Part shown: positions 45,423 to 58,411 of the stretch, one piece after another
Layout: every line of letters starts with the position of its first letter
Numbering within the stretch: position 1 is the first letter of the stretch
NCBI GenBank assembly: GCA_947452455.1
Contig: CANGBX010000010.1
Coordinates: forward strand, 1 to 64,000
Source: Beijerinckiaceae bacterium
Lineage (GTDB): Bacteria; Pseudomonadota; Alphaproteobacteria; Rhizobiales; Beijerinckiaceae
Direction: 5' to 3'
DNA: 64,000 nt
Notes under the pieces: generated by a model
Told to the model about the DNA's origin: nothing
Seen by the model: only the letters and a program-made list of their open reading frames with translations
The model's database searches: none
Position numbers and translations under genes: made by a program

Positions 45423-45452
45423 ACGGGCGCCGAAAGGCGCCCGTTCTCGTTT
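45423..45452 (+). terminator. Terminator after the Tim44 gene
   Basis: Arms ACGGGCGCC and GGCGCCCGT around a GAAA loop, followed by TCTCGTTT. Confidence 0.85.
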
Positions 45453-45466
45453 GGGCACCCTCTCCT

Positions 45467-45553
45467 CCGTCATTGCGAGCGAAGCGAAGCAACCCAGAAG
45501 GCCTCACGAGTGGCCACTGGATTGTTTCGTCGCTTTGCTCCTCGCAATGACGG
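45467..45553. repeat. Intergenic palindromic repeat, copy 6
   Basis: Ends CCGTCATTGCGAG and CTCGCAATGACGG; inner arms AGCAACCCAGA and CTGGATTGTTTCG. Between convergent Tim44 and uvrB genes. Confidence 0.9.
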
Positions 45554-45557
45554 CGCT

Positions 45558-48065
<2,508 letters not shown>

Positions 48066-48118
48066 GAGGGCAATATGGGGCGGGAATCATCCGGATGCCA
48101 GTGTCAGGCGTATTAATG

Positions 48119-48208
48119 CCGTCATTGCGAGGAGGCCGCAGGCCGACGTGGCAATCCAGAGGCCCCACGTGAGGCTTCTGGATTGCTTCGCTTCGCTCGC
48201 AATGACGG
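48119..48208. repeat. Intergenic palindromic repeat, copy 7
   Basis: A variant copy: the left arm runs GAGGAGGCCGCAGGCCGACG before GCAATCCAGA, while the right arm is the common TCTGGATTGCTTCG form. Between divergent uvrB and aminotransferase genes. Confidence 0.88.
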
Positions 48209-48214
48209 ACATAA

Positions 48215-49492
<1,278 letters not shown>

Positions 49493-49494
49493 CC

Positions 49495-49545
49495 ACCCTC
49501 TCCAAGAGGGAGAGGGTCGGCGCGCACGCGCCGGGGTGAGGGGTT
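49495..49545 (+). repeat. REP-like element, left copy of an inverted pair
   Basis: CCCTCTCC/GGAGAGGG hairpin followed by a GGCGCG/CGCGCC hairpin and GGGTGAGGGGTT. The same unit occurs inverted at 49603-49660. Confidence 0.75.
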
Positions 49546-49562
49546 AGCCTCTCAATCAATAT

Positions 49563-49592
49563 AGGCCCTGTCGAGAGACGGGGCCTTTCCTT
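49563..49592 (+). terminator. Terminator of the aminotransferase gene
   Basis: Arms AGGCCCTGTC and GACGGGGCCT (one T-G pair) around a GAGA loop, then TTCCTTTT, inside the inverted REP pair. Confidence 0.8.
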
Positions 49593-49602
49593 TTGGCGTT
49601 AT

Positions 49603-49660
49603 AACCCCTCATCCGGCGGCTCCGCCGCCACCTTCTCCCTTTGGGAGAAGGTTAGGGGCG
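49603..49660 (-). repeat. REP-like element, right copy of an inverted pair
   Basis: AACCCCTCATCCGGCGG, a GGCGG/CCGCC hairpin and a CTTCTCCC/GGGAGAAG hairpin; reverse orientation of the unit at 49495-49545. Confidence 0.75.
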
Positions 49661-49670
49661 TGCAACAAAA

Positions 49671-49694
49671 AAGGCCCCGGAAAACCGGGGCCTT
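49671..49694. terminator. Terminator of the petABC operon
   Basis: Arms AAGGCCCCGG and CCGGGGCCTT around AAAA, flanked by A-rich sequence that gives a T run on the minus strand. It lies 24 bases beyond the cytochrome c1 stop. Confidence 0.9.
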
Positions 49695-49718
49695 TTGTTT
49701 CTTGCTAGAAGACAGTGA

Positions 49719-50555
49719 TCAGTGGGCGACGTCGGCCCAGACTTTCTTCTTCGTGTAGTAGAGCAGGCCTGCGAAGACGAGCAGGAAGGCCAAGGCGCGG
49801 AAGCCCGTCTTCTTGCGTTCTTCGAGCTTCGGCTCGGCAGCCCACATCATGAAAGCCGCAACGTCGCGCGAATATTGCAGCAGCGTCTTGGGCGAACCGT
49901 CTGTGTAATCCACTGCGCCATCGGCGAGCGGGGCTGCCATGGCGATCTTGTTGCCCGGCATATAGTCGTTCCAGTTCGGATCATCCGCTTTGGAATAGCC
50001 GTTCATCAGAGCCACAATGTAATCGGGGCCATGTTCCTGATAGGCGCCACCTGGGATCGGCAGAGCGTCAACCAGGAAGAGCGGGAAACCACGCGAATAG
50101 CCGCGCGCCTTGGCGAGCAGCGAGAAGTCCGGCGGTGCCGCGCCAAGAGCCGCGCGCGCGGCTTCGACGTTGGCGAAAGGTGCCGGGAACTTGTCCGAGG
50201 CACGGCCGGGGCGTTCAAACATGTCGCCTGAATCGTTCGGGCCGTCCTTGATCTTATATTCGGCGGCGAGCGCCTTGACCTGCGCTTCCGAGAATTGCGG
50301 GCCGCCTTCTTCCGACAGATTGCGGAAGGCCACGCGCTTCATCGAATGGCAGTTCGCGCAAACTTCCCGATAGACCTGGAAGCCGCGCTGCAACTGGGCG
50401 CGGTCGAACTTGCCGAAAGGTCCAGCAAAGCTCCAGGGCTGGCGCTCGGGCAGCGGAGCGTCATGGCCGCCAGCGGCGAGAACTGGACCCGCGACGAGTG
50501 CTGTCGCGAGGCCGAGGATAGTGAGGCTGAGTTTGGTCTTGATCATTGTCGTCAT
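49719..50555 (-). CDS. petC: Cytochrome c1 of the bc1 complex
   Basis: 278 residues. Signal peptide (about 1-28), covalent heme motif CANCH (C66, C69, H70), the MPGNKIAMA region carrying the axial Met, and a C-terminal membrane anchor (ALAFLLVFAGLLYYTKKK). It passes electrons from the Rieske centre to a soluble or membrane cytochrome c. The gene is 15 bases after cytochrome b and ends the operon. In some relatives b and c1 are a single reading frame (fbcH); here they are separate. Confidence 0.96.
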   Translation of the reverse strand: MTTMIKTKLSLTILGLATALVAGPVLAAGGHDAPLPERQPWSFAGPFGKFDRAQLQRGFQVYREVCANCHSMKRVAFRNLSEEGGPQFSEAQVKALAAEYKIKDGPNDSGDMFERPGRASDKFPAPFANVEAARAALGAAPPDFSLLAKARGYSRGFPLFLVDALPIPGGAYQEHGPDYIVALMNGYSKADDPNWNDYMPGNKIAMAAPLADGAVDYTDGSPKTLLQYSRDVAAFMMWAAEPKLEERKKTGFRALAFLLVFAGLLYYTKKKVWADVAH

Positions 50556-50570
50556 GTCCCTCGATCAGCC

Positions 50571-51848
50571 TTACTTGTTTTCGGGTGCATGTGCGGCACC
50601 AGCCGCAGCAGCACTCGCTGAACCACCACGTGCCAGCACCGAATCCGCAATGGAAGCGGGCAGCGGCTTGGGTGTCTCAAAGAGGCCCAAGAGCGGCATG
50701 ATGATGAGGAAGAAGGCGAAGTAATAGACGGTGAAGATTCGCGACGCGATCACGTAGCCACCTTCTGCCGGCATGGCGCCGAGATAGCCAAGGCCAATCC
50801 CGCAAATCACGAAGACCCAGAAGAAGACGCGATAGACCGGACGATAGCTCGCCGATTTGACGCGTGATGTATCGAGCCAAGGCAGGAAGGCCAGCACGGC
50901 AATCGAGCCAAACATGGCAATGACGCCGCCGAGCTTGTCGGGGATGGCGCGCAGGATCGCGTAGAAGGGCAGGAAGTACCATTCCGGCACGATATGCGCG
51001 GGTGTCACCATCGGGTTGGCGTCGATGTAATTGTCGGGATGGCCGAGGTAGTTCGGCACATAGAAGATGAACCAGCTGAAGAAAGCCAGGAACACCACCA
51101 TGGCGAAACCATCCTTGATGGTTGCGTAAGGCGTGAAGGGCACGGTGTCGCGCTTCACATCTTTCACTTCCACGCCCGTCGGATTGTTCTGACCCGACAC
51201 ATGCAGTGCCCAGACGTGCAGCGCGACAACGGCCGCGATCATGAAGGGCAGCAAGTAGTGGAGCGCGAAGAAGCGGTTGAGCGTCGGATTGTCGACCGAA
51301 TAGCCACCCCACAACCAGGTCGTGATGGATGCGCCCACCACCGGAATGGCCGAGAAGAGGTTGGTGATGACCGTTGCGCCCCAGAAGGACATCTGGCCCC
51401 AAGGGAGAACATAGCCCATGAAGGCGGTGGCCATCATCAGCAGGAAGATCACAACGCCCAAGATCCAGAGCACTTCACGCGGCGCCTTGTAAGAGCCGAA
51501 GTAAAGGCCGCGCAGCATGTGAATATAGACGGCGATGAAGAACATCGACGCGCCATTCGCATGTGTGTAGCGCAGGAACCAACCCCAGTTCACGTCGCGC
51601 ATGATGTGCTCGACCGACTGGAAGGCATAATCGACATGCGGCGTATAATGCATCGCCAGCACAATGCCGGTGATGATCTGCACGCCGAGCATCAGCGACA
51701 GGATGCCGCCGAAGGTCCAGAAGTAATTGAGGTTCTTCGGGGTCGGGTAGACCACGAAAGAAGAATGCATCAGGCCCATAATCGGGAGCCGGCTTTCAAA
51801 CCAGCGGCCGATGGCGCTCTTGGGGACGTAAGTTGAAGGTCCGCTCAT
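50571..51848 (-). CDS. petB: Cytochrome b of the bc1 complex
   Basis: 425 residues from ATG at 51848; a GTG three codons earlier is possible. Eight membrane helices and four heme-ligand histidines are in place ([10 protein letters not shown] region and the H-containing [21 protein letters not shown] helix). The quinol-site motif [13 protein letters not shown] is intact. It is the core of proton translocation in the bc1 complex. Middle gene of petABC. Confidence 0.97.
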   Translation of the reverse strand: MSGPSTYVPKSAIGRWFESRLPIMGLMHSSFVVYPTPKNLNYFWTFGGILSLMLGVQIITGIVLAMHYTPHVDYAFQSVEHIMRDVNWGWFLRYTHANGASMFFIAVYIHMLRGLYFGSYKAPREVLWILGVVIFLLMMATAFMGYVLPWGQMSFWGATVITNLFSAIPVVGASITTWLWGGYSVDNPTLNRFFALHYLLPFMIAAVVALHVWALHVSGQNNPTGVEVKDVKRDTVPFTPYATIKDGFAMVVFLAFFSWFIFYVPNYLGHPDNYIDANPMVTPAHIVPEWYFLPFYAILRAIPDKLGGVIAMFGSIAVLAFLPWLDTSRVKSASYRPVYRVFFWVFVICGIGLGYLGAMPAEGGYVIASRIFTVYYFAFFLIIMPLLGLFETPKPLPASIADSVLARGGSASAAAAGAAHAPENK

Positions 51849-51927
51849 GTCATCCACTCGTTTCGATGTTTTGTCTCGTCAGCGCTGCGACGCGCGAAAC
51901 CCGGATGCGAAGCCGGGTTTGAATGAA

Positions 51928-52446
51928 TCAGCCGATACGCACTTTCGTGTCGGTGAGGAAGCTGTAGACAGGCACTTCCAGATTGCGCGGTGCCGGACCC
52001 TTACGGATGCGACCCGACGTATCGTAGTGCGAACCATGGCAAGGGCAGAACCAGCCGTCATAGTCACCCGAATGGCCGAGCGGCACGCAACCAAGATGCG
52101 TGCAGACGCCGATCACAACCAGCCATTCCGGCTTCTTGACGCGATCCGCATCTTTCTGCGGGTCGGGAAGCTGGGCGAGCGGGGTCGCTTGGGCTTCGCC
52201 AATTTCCTTCTTGGAGCGGTGGCGCACGAACACCGGCTTGCCGCGCCATTTCACCGTCATGATGCCGCCTTCCGGCAGCGCGGCGAGATCGACTTCAGTC
52301 GACGCCAAAGCGAGCGTCGAAGCGTCGGGGTTCATCTGGTGGATCAGAGGCCATGCCACTGAACCAGCGCCAACCGCCGCAACTGCGCCGGTGGTAATAT
52401 AAAGAAAATCCCTGCGGGTCGGCTCGACCGTCGTTGCTTCTGCCAC
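51928..52446 (-). CDS. petA: Rieske iron-sulfur subunit of the bc1 complex
   Basis: 172 residues from GTG at 52446, with GGGGG upstream; the frame stays open for 37 more codons but those lack a site and would mask the leader. A twin-arginine anchor (TRRDFLYITTGAVAA) inserts the folded protein. Cluster ligands are C115 and H117 (CTHLGC) and C134 and H137 (CPCHGS), with the C120-C136 disulfide. First gene of the petABC operon. Confidence 0.96.
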   Translation of the reverse strand: MAEATTVEPTRRDFLYITTGAVAAVGAGSVAWPLIHQMNPDASTLALASTEVDLAALPEGGIMTVKWRGKPVFVRHRSKKEIGEAQATPLAQLPDPQKDADRVKKPEWLVVIGVCTHLGCVPLGHSGDYDGWFCPCHGSHYDTSGRIRKGPAPRNLEVPVYSFLTDTKVRIG

Positions 52447-52768
52447 GATTAACCCCCAAATCCATGTCATCTTGCCTCTGCGCGCCGGCGTCGCCATCTG
52501 GCGGGGAAAGCCTGCGGAGGGCACGTTTGAAAAGGGGCCGGTTGGCCCACCTCTCACCGGCCGTTTGGATACGGCTGGTGCTCGGTTGCGGCAATGCGAC
52601 CCATCGCCACCGGAGCCGCATAAAAACGGCCTCGGGCGCGGGAATCCGCTCGCGAGCGGGCGTTGTTTCGCACCCTTCGCCGCACTTGTCTATAGTCACG
52701 GGCTCGTGAGATGGTTTACTCCCGCCCGAGCCTTCCACGCCCTCCTTAAGGCCTTCCCCCGCAAGACA
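52447..52768. other. 322-base region between divergent petA and trmL
   Basis: No gene supported. It must contain the petABC promoter and the trmL promoter. It has several GC-rich hairpin-forming stretches (for example GCCGGCG around 52483-52490). A TATAGT at about 52690-52696 could be a -10 box for trmL, but no matching -35 at normal distance was found. Confidence 0.5.
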
Positions 52769-53272
52769 ATGTCCGAGCCTGATCGCCTGTCCCCCGCGGC
52801 CCCTCAAGGCCGCCTGACGCTGGCCCTTTACCAGCCCGATATCCCCCAAAATACGGGGACCATGCTGCGCACCTGTGCTTGTCTGGGGGTGGATGCCGCG
52901 ATTATCGAGCCGGCGGGCTTTCCGGTGACAGACAAGAACTTCCGCAGGGCGGGGATGGACTATCTCGACCATGTGCCCATTGACCGGCACGCCTCCTTTG
53001 CCGCTTTTGAGGCTTGGCGGGCTGAAGCGGGCCGCAGGCTCGTCCTGCTGACCACCAAGGGGGCTGTCGATTACAGGGATTTCGCCTATCAGCCGGGGGA
53101 CATACTCTTGGTCGGTCGGGAATCAGCCGGAGTTCCGGATGGGGTTCATGATGCCGCAGATGCGCGGGTCATCATTCCCATCCGGCCGGGGTTGCGTTCG
53201 CTCAATGTTGCCGTGGCGGGGACCATGGTTTTGGGCGAGGCTTTGCGCCAATTGGGGAAGGAAGAAGAATGA
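52769..53272 (+). CDS. trmL: tRNA (cytidine(34)-2'-O)-methyltransferase TrmL
   Basis: 167 residues from [14 protein letters not shown]; no strong ribosome site is visible, and the frame is open far upstream. SPOUT-fold knot motifs are [32 protein letters not shown] and [18 protein letters not shown]. It methylates the wobble ribose of certain tRNA-Leu species. The stop overlaps the hemF start as ATGA. Confidence 0.93.
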   Translation: MSEPDRLSPAAPQGRLTLALYQPDIPQNTGTMLRTCACLGVDAAIIEPAGFPVTDKNFRRAGMDYLDHVPIDRHASFAAFEAWRAEAGRRLVLLTTKGAVDYRDFAYQPGDILLVGRESAGVPDGVHDAADARVIIPIRPGLRSLNVAVAGTMVLGEALRQLGKEEE

Positions 53273-54180
53273 CCGAAACTTTGTTGGCGCAGCGTCAAGC
53301 TCAAGCAAAAGCATGGTTTGAAAGCCTGCAAGACAAAATCATCGCAGCCTTTGAAGCACTCGAAGATACAGCCGACATGCATCTTCATCCAGATGCGCCC
53401 AAAGCGCCCGGCCGTTTCGAGCGCAAGCCTTGGACGCGCGACAATCATGATGGCGCACCGGGCGGCGGTGGCCGGATGGGCCTGCTGCACGGGCGTTTCT
53501 TTGAAAAAGCCGGTGTCCACACTTCGACCGTATTCGGTACATTCGCACCGGAATTTGCAAAACAGATTCCAGGTGCTGCCGAAGATCCCCGCTTTTGGGC
53601 GTCGGGCATTTCGTTGATCGCCCATCCTTGGAACCCCAATGCACCGACGGTGCATATGAACACGCGCTTTGTTGTGACGTCGAAAGCCTGGTTTGGCGGC
53701 GGCGCAGATTTGACGCCTGTGATGATGGCGCGCCGCACGCAGGAAGATGCGGATTCACAAGCCTTTCATGCGGCTTTCGAAGCCTGCTGCGGCCGTCACG
53801 AGATCGCCGATTATCCCAAGTACAAAGCTTGGTGCGAGGAATATTTCTGGTTGCCGCATCGCAGCGAACCACGCGGTATCGGCGGTATTTTCTATGATTA
53901 TCTCAATTCAGCGGGCGATACCGACAATAGCGCGTGGGATAAGGATTTTGCCCTGACGCGCGATGTTGGCGAGACATTCGTGTCGGTCTATCCGCAAATT
54001 GCGCGCGCCAATATGGTGAAGCCTTGGACGGACGAGATGCGCCACGAACAGCAGGTGCGCCGCGGCCGCTATGTCGAATTCAATCTGCTCTATGATCGCG
54101 GGACGATCTTCGGATTGAAGACGGGCGGCAATGTCGATTCCATTCTCTCGTCTATGCCGCCAACGGTGAAATGGCCGTAA
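53269..54180 (+). CDS. hemF: Oxygen-dependent coproporphyrinogen III oxidase
   Basis: 303 residues. Signature segments of HemF are present: [40 protein letters not shown] and [16 protein letters not shown]. It makes protoporphyrinogen IX from coproporphyrinogen III using O2. The start overlaps trmL by four bases. The nearby petABC genes, which need heme, make a sensible neighbourhood, although they are divergent. The final 91 bases are also covered by the opposite-strand small gene. Confidence 0.97.
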   Translation: MTETLLAQRQAQAKAWFESLQDKIIAAFEALEDTADMHLHPDAPKAPGRFERKPWTRDNHDGAPGGGGRMGLLHGRFFEKAGVHTSTVFGTFAPEFAKQIPGAAEDPRFWASGISLIAHPWNPNAPTVHMNTRFVVTSKAWFGGGADLTPVMMARRTQEDADSQAFHAAFEACCGRHEIADYPKYKAWCEEYFWLPHRSEPRGIGGIFYDYLNSAGDTDNSAWDKDFALTRDVGETFVSVYPQIARANMVKPWTDEMRHEQQVRRGRYVEFNLLYDRGTIFGLKTGGNVDSILSSMPPTVKWP

Positions 54181-54407
54181 AGGTTTGAAAAGTTCGGCGC
54201 GTTCACGCGCGCCGGGCAATCCTGCCCGAGATAGACTTGCTTCGTGAAGACGCGAAAAGGCGTGTAATAATGGCATTCTATGTGCCAGCCGTCTTCAGCC
54301 TGGTTTGCCCAAACGCGCAAGCCCTCGTTCCAGACGAACAAGGTCGAGTTGATGACGATGAGGGCTATGATGCCCGTCGCAAGGAGCATCAGACGGAAAA
54401 TTTCCAT
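54090..54407 (-). CDS. Small membrane-anchored protein of unknown function
   Basis: 105 residues from ATG at 54407. An N-terminal membrane helix ([20 protein letters not shown]) precedes a segment with a Cys-Tyr-Tyr run and a later DCP (ECHYYTPF then GQDCPARV). This resembles small Rhizobiales proteins with a Cys-Tyr-Phe ... Cys-Pro pattern. The frame runs 91 bases into the antisense of hemF. It lies 54 bases downstream of the GtrA gene on the same strand. The ribosome site is weak. Confidence 0.55.
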   Translation of the reverse strand: MEIFRLMLLATGIIALIVINSTLFVWNEGLRVWANQAEDGWHIECHYYTPFRVFTKQVYLGQDCPARVNAPNFSNLYGHFTVGGIDERMESTLPPVFNPKIVPRS

Positions 54408-54461
54408 GGGCAAAATTTAAAAACAATCATGAGACGCAATAAGGCTATGTTGAACCCAAGC

Positions 54462-54836
54462 TTAGCCAAAAGTCCATAACTTGTTGCCCAGGAAGCTCCA
54501 GAACTGCACGATGCCAGTCGTTACGACTTGCGCAAGTAGATATGGAATCTGAAACTTCTCGACAAAAACTGACATCAGGCCGCCTGTGATCAAAAAACCG
54601 ATGGCGGCTACGGCGCAAAAGCGCCAGATCGCTTCACGATGCGTGCGGTCGCTCTCGAATGTATGGCGGCGATTGAGGCTGTAAGACGTCACACCACCGC
54701 AGATGTAGCCGATCAATGTGGCGGGCACAGGCTCCCATTGAAAAGCTTCCACCAAAAGAATCAGAGCCCCGTAATGGGCAATGACGGCGAAAAGCCCAAC
54801 AATGACGAAAGCGGAAATCTGGCGGGACAGAAGCAT
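54462..54836 (-). CDS. GtrA family membrane protein
   Basis: 124 residues from MLLSRQISAFVIVGLF with AGGA nine bases upstream; longer starts lack a site. Four membrane helices and the family core SYSLNRRHTFES between helices two and three are seen. GtrA proteins are thought to flip or help move undecaprenyl-linked sugars across the inner membrane. No O-antigen genes are adjacent. Confidence 0.9.
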   Translation of the reverse strand: MLLSRQISAFVIVGLFAVIAHYGALILLVEAFQWEPVPATLIGYICGGVTSYSLNRRHTFESDRTHREAIWRFCAVAAIGFLITGGLMSVFVEKFQIPYLLAQVVTTGIVQFWSFLGNKLWTFG

Positions 54837-55050
54837 GATCTGTTTCCTAATGGGCAGGCCGGGCCTTGTCATCCTTGCCGGGCTGCGGGGGCATTGTTTT
54901 TTTATCTTTTCCTCCGCATATCTGAGAGACGCATTGTCGCTGCCAGATTCTGTCGTAAGGGAACCTGTGCGGGTCGTTATGAGTTCAGTTAGTGTTTTCT
55001 GGTCATAGTGTTCGGCATTTTATTTTTGTTTTGTTGATTTTGAGATCACA

Positions 55051-55569
55051 ATGGCTTTTTGCCTTACTCTTATCGGAAAGGGTCTAACCCCCTTTCGCCG
55101 TGCTCAAGATGGCGCGGTCGCGGTGGAATTTGCCCTCGCGGCATGGCCGCTTCTCTTCGCGCTCCTGTTCTTGGCCGATATGGCTGCCAATGCCATTGTT
55201 TTCGATAAGGTCGATGCTACGGGGCGGGAGCTTGCATCCCAATTGCGCAGTGGTGCGATTGATCCGCAGGCCCATTCTGCACAGAGCTTTCGCGAGCAAT
55301 TTGTTTGCCCTGCCTTGCCGACGCTGACCTGCGAGCGGGTGGTTGTTAATCTTGCGACTGCGGCATCTCTGTCGAGTGTGTCGCCTGTGGATGTGGCTGC
55401 AGCGCGTTGGTGTTCTGGTGCGGCGCAAGATGTCATGATCTTTCAGCTCGCCTATCCAACGCCGTTTATGTCGCGCATCTGGGCAGGCGATTTTGCTGAT
55501 CGTGCGGTTTATTACGTGGCGTCTTTCGGCCTGCGCAATGCACCTGGCATGATCGCGGGTGTGTGCTGA
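55051..55569 (+). CDS. TadE-like pilus assembly protein
   Basis: 172 residues. The N-terminus RRAQDGAVAVEFALAAWPLLFAL is a prepilin-like signal: G21 at the cleavage site, E26 at +5, then one membrane helix. The rest contains four cysteines in the periplasmic part. TadE/F/G pseudopilins belong to Flp (Tad) pili, but no tad secretion genes lie in the window. The next gene starts one base after its stop. Confidence 0.85.
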   Translation: MAFCLTLIGKGLTPFRRAQDGAVAVEFALAAWPLLFALLFLADMAANAIVFDKVDATGRELASQLRSGAIDPQAHSAQSFREQFVCPALPTLTCERVVVNLATAASLSSVSPVDVAAARWCSGAAQDVMIFQLAYPTPFMSRIWAGDFADRAVYYVASFGLRNAPGMIAGVC

Positions 55570-55570
55570 T

Positions 55571-56236
55571 ATGCGCGCCGCTCTGAGACGTTTCCGTGAC
55601 GATGAGAGTGGCCTGACATTGGTCGAATCCACGCTGATCATGCTGGTGCTCATCTATGCCATGGTCAATTTGACTGAGTTTGATCGTTATTCGCGTTTTG
55701 CGCGCCATCTGACTGCGGCGACGGAAAGTCTCGTCACATTGATGAGTGAGCGCGCGATCCCGCTGCATGATCGTGATTGGAGCGATGATGCGGCCGCTCT
55801 GTTCTGGCTGTTTCCCGAAGCGCCGCTTCTTTCAGGTGCTGAATGGCGCAAGACTTTGGGTGTGCAGGCCTCGCTGGTGCGCTTTGTGCCGAGTGATCCG
55901 TCTTGTGTGGCCGATTGTGCAAGCACGAGTGCGCAAGTGCTCTGGACATGGGATGGCGGCACGGTTGAATCGCGCGCGCTTCTTGCTGCCAATCAAGTCT
56001 TGCGGGTGTGTGGCACGCTGGCGCCGGGCGGCGAGACGCCAGCCAGCAATACGCTGCCGAGCCGGTTGTTTCGCGCGGGCGTGATGTTTGTCGTCACACT
56101 GGCTTATGAATACCAGCCCTTTTCATCGACGGCGGTGATTGGTCAGCGCCCTCTGGTGCGTGAGGCCTATGCCGTAGCGCGCGCGGGTGATCAGCGGATT
56201 GAAAGTGCGTCAAATGAGGCTCAGTCATGCCCTTGA
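55571..56236 (+). CDS. Second TadE/TadF-like pseudopilin
   Basis: 221 residues from MRAALRRFRDDESG. The prepilin motif is G14-L-T-L-V-E19 followed by one membrane helix (LIMLVLIYAMVNL). The periplasmic part has a cysteine cluster (PSCVADCAST) and a further Cys near residue 150. It overlaps the next gene by ten bases. Together the three genes look like a minor-pilin operon. Confidence 0.82.
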   Translation: MRAALRRFRDDESGLTLVESTLIMLVLIYAMVNLTEFDRYSRFARHLTAATESLVTLMSERAIPLHDRDWSDDAAALFWLFPEAPLLSGAEWRKTLGVQASLVRFVPSDPSCVADCASTSAQVLWTWDGGTVESRALLAANQVLRVCGTLAPGGETPASNTLPSRLFRAGVMFVVTLAYEYQPFSSTAVIGQRPLVREAYAVARAGDQRIESASNEAQSCP

Positions 56237-58188
56237 GCCGCATTGTCCAATCCTTGCGAGAGATGCGGGAGCATCTTGGCACTCTGCCGCTGGTTGCCGC
56301 GGCGGTGCTCATCCCTATCGCGCTCGTTACAGGTACGGCACTTGATTATGGCATGTCGTTTCAAGTTCAACAGAAGCTGGATCAGGCGGCCCAATCTGCG
56401 GCTGCGGCTGCTGTTGCGCAGAGCCGCGCTTTGCGTGCGATCCAACCCAATGTGCAGCCAGAAGAAATGATGGAGCGCGGACGCGGGCGCGCAGACATGG
56501 TGTTCAATGCGCAAAAACCCAATGTTCGTAATGTCAAAACGAGCTTCCGGTTGGAGCGGGACCTTGAGCCCAACACCTATATTGCCACTTTTGATTATGA
56601 TGCGGCACAGCCCACGATTTTTCTGCGTTTGTTGGGCATTCGAGATCTGAATTTGCACGGCAATGCGCGTGCAACATGGGTCGCGCGGGACGCTTTGATC
56701 GATGAAGATTTCCAAGAGTTTGAAACTGACGTGCGCGCCTCTGGTCTCAAGACCTATGCGCCGATGAATGGTTGGCTGTCCAATGCGCGTCTGCGCTCCG
56801 CAGGCTCCGCGATCATACAATTGGCAGATGCATCGCGTTATGGTGAAGGCAAACCAGAGAATGTCACCGTCGCTGTCGAGCTTGATGTGGGTGTTGGCAA
56901 TAGTTTTATTGCCAAGAAGTTTTCAGCTGATCCCGGCTTGCATCAGGTGCGCTATTGGTATCGCGAGCAAGTGCGCAATGAAATGGTTGCTCCTGCCTGG
57001 TTTTGCAGCACACGCGAGGAAGATGTGTCGTGGATGACGACGCGTGATCGCTCATTGGCAGGAAACACCAGCCAGCTTTCGGTGCATCTGATGCCCGACA
57101 ATGGCAGATTGCCGACGAGCGATATGGCTTTTGCCTCAGGCAATCGCATTGATGCTTGTTATTCGTCCGGAGGGCGCTGGATCGAGCGTGTGATCAAGGT
57201 CGATATCATCACGCGCGGTGATTATTGGATTGCATTTCATGCGCAGGGCAAAGCGGATGGAATTGGTGCGGCTGTTGCCAATATTGTTGTGTGCCGTGAG
57301 CCTTGCGCGCAAGATGATGGCACGCAGCGCCCGGTCGTTCAGAATTTTCCTTGGGTGACAGATGATCTTCTGTTTGAAGATCGTTTCAATACAAATGAAG
57401 GGCCCAATCCCATCACGCTGTCGCCGTCTCGCGGCAAAAGCGGTTGGGATTTAGCACCCGCAGGATGGGTCGTCTGGCCGCAAAATAATATCACCTATAA
57501 AGCCGGGGCTGAAAACAGACCGGGCTTTGTCGAGCTTGATGTGCGCACAGCCGCCGGCGCTTTCGAAAACCGCGCCATGGGGCGGTCCTTTTTTCTTGTG
57601 CCGGGCTTTTACATGCTGCGCTATGGCTACAGCAGCGGAGCTTCTCTCGTTGGTTCGATCGCCTGCAATTATTTTAGTCTTGATGCGGCCTTGCAGCGTC
57701 TTCCGCGCGTGCGCGGTGCTGATACGCGGCGCATTTCAGTGCATGTCGATTTGGATTTTGCCTCGCTCCATCCAGAAATCATGGGTCGGGGAGAGGATGA
57801 GCGGGCTGACTGGTTCTCCCCGACGCGGGTGAGTGAGCGCGATCTCAAATCCGACCGCCTGCCGCGCCTGCCGACACTGTCCAATGCGATTGATTTCTGC
57901 GCCGATGCTCCGGCTGGCACGATCGTGCCGCGCGAAATCGTTTTCAAGGTCGACCGGCCGGGCATTTACTGGGTCACTTTTGTGGGCGCTGGACCGGCGG
58001 ACGGGGAGGGCGGGCGCATCTCCAACGTCCAGCTCTACGCCCGTGGCGCAAATCCGGGCGGTGGACTGCCGCGGGTGGTGCGTGGCTATGAGCGCAACGA
58101 CCCTCTCGCTCCACCCCCTGTGGGGGCTTGGCTGCCTATGCCTCCCAGCGCAGGCGGTCGCGCAGCCTATAAGGTCCAGCTCCAGTAA
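56227..58188 (+). CDS. TadG-like pilus protein with two related beta-sandwich modules
   Basis: 653 residues. The N-terminus (1-75) is the TadG-type membrane anchor ([19 protein letters not shown] then Gln/Ala-rich coiled coil). The rest is not the usual VWA domain. Two regions, about 185-362 and 372-628, share a plan: an ELDV strand, a PG(L/F) turn with RY(W/G)Y, SVH, N(R/A)ID and a final strand ending in NI or NV. Such folds resemble galactose-binding-like modules and suggest an adhesin tip. I know of no named family for this arrangement. Confidence 0.72.
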   Translation: MPLSRIVQSLREMREHLGTLPLVAAAVLIPIALVTGTALDYGMSFQVQQKLDQAAQSAAAAAVAQSRALRAIQPNVQPEEMMERGRGRADMVFNAQKPNVRNVKTSFRLERDLEPNTYIATFDYDAAQPTIFLRLLGIRDLNLHGNARATWVARDALIDEDFQEFETDVRASGLKTYAPMNGWLSNARLRSAGSAIIQLADASRYGEGKPENVTVAVELDVGVGNSFIAKKFSADPGLHQVRYWYREQVRNEMVAPAWFCSTREEDVSWMTTRDRSLAGNTSQLSVHLMPDNGRLPTSDMAFASGNRIDACYSSGGRWIERVIKVDIITRGDYWIAFHAQGKADGIGAAVANIVVCREPCAQDDGTQRPVVQNFPWVTDDLLFEDRFNTNEGPNPITLSPSRGKSGWDLAPAGWVVWPQNNITYKAGAENRPGFVELDVRTAAGAFENRAMGRSFFLVPGFYMLRYGYSSGASLVGSIACNYFSLDAALQRLPRVRGADTRRISVHVDLDFASLHPEIMGRGEDERADWFSPTRVSERDLKSDRLPRLPTLSNAIDFCADAPAGTIVPREIVFKVDRPGIYWVTFVGAGPADGEGGRISNVQLYARGANPGGGLPRVVRGYERNDPLAPPPVGAWLPMPPSAGGRAAYKVQLQ

Positions 58189-58300
58189 AAGGGCTGGTTT
58201 CCTCTGGGGATCGCGCTGCTTCCTGCGTTCTCGGGGGTTCCCACCCCCCGGCTTTTGGGCTACATCAGCCTCGACTTTCGGGCCGGGGCTCCCGCCTGAT

Positions 58301-58316
58301 TCCCCAAAGGGGTTTT
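58301..58316 (+). terminator. Possible terminator of the tad-like operon
   Basis: Short hairpin TCCCC-AAA-GGGG followed by TTTT, 113 bases after the operon stop. The stem is short. Confidence 0.4.
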
Positions 58317-58341
58317 CGGAGGACGCGCTCCGGCCATTTCG

Positions 58342-58365
58342 AGGCCGACAGCGCGGCCTTTTTTT
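58342..58365 (+). terminator. Terminator-like hairpin before carB
   Basis: Arms AGGCCG and CGGCCT with six T after them, 47 bases before the carB start. It may end transcription from the upstream operon or serve as an attenuator of carB. Confidence 0.6.
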
Positions 58366-58411
58366 GTGCGCCGAGGCAGGCCTCGCGCGCGCCATGCGAG
58401 ACAAGACGACC

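Noticed and set aside
52472-52768. N-terminal extension of TrmL from an upstream ATG at 52472
   Set aside because: The extra 99 codons show no conserved segment, and the SPOUT domain starts right after the ATG at 52769.
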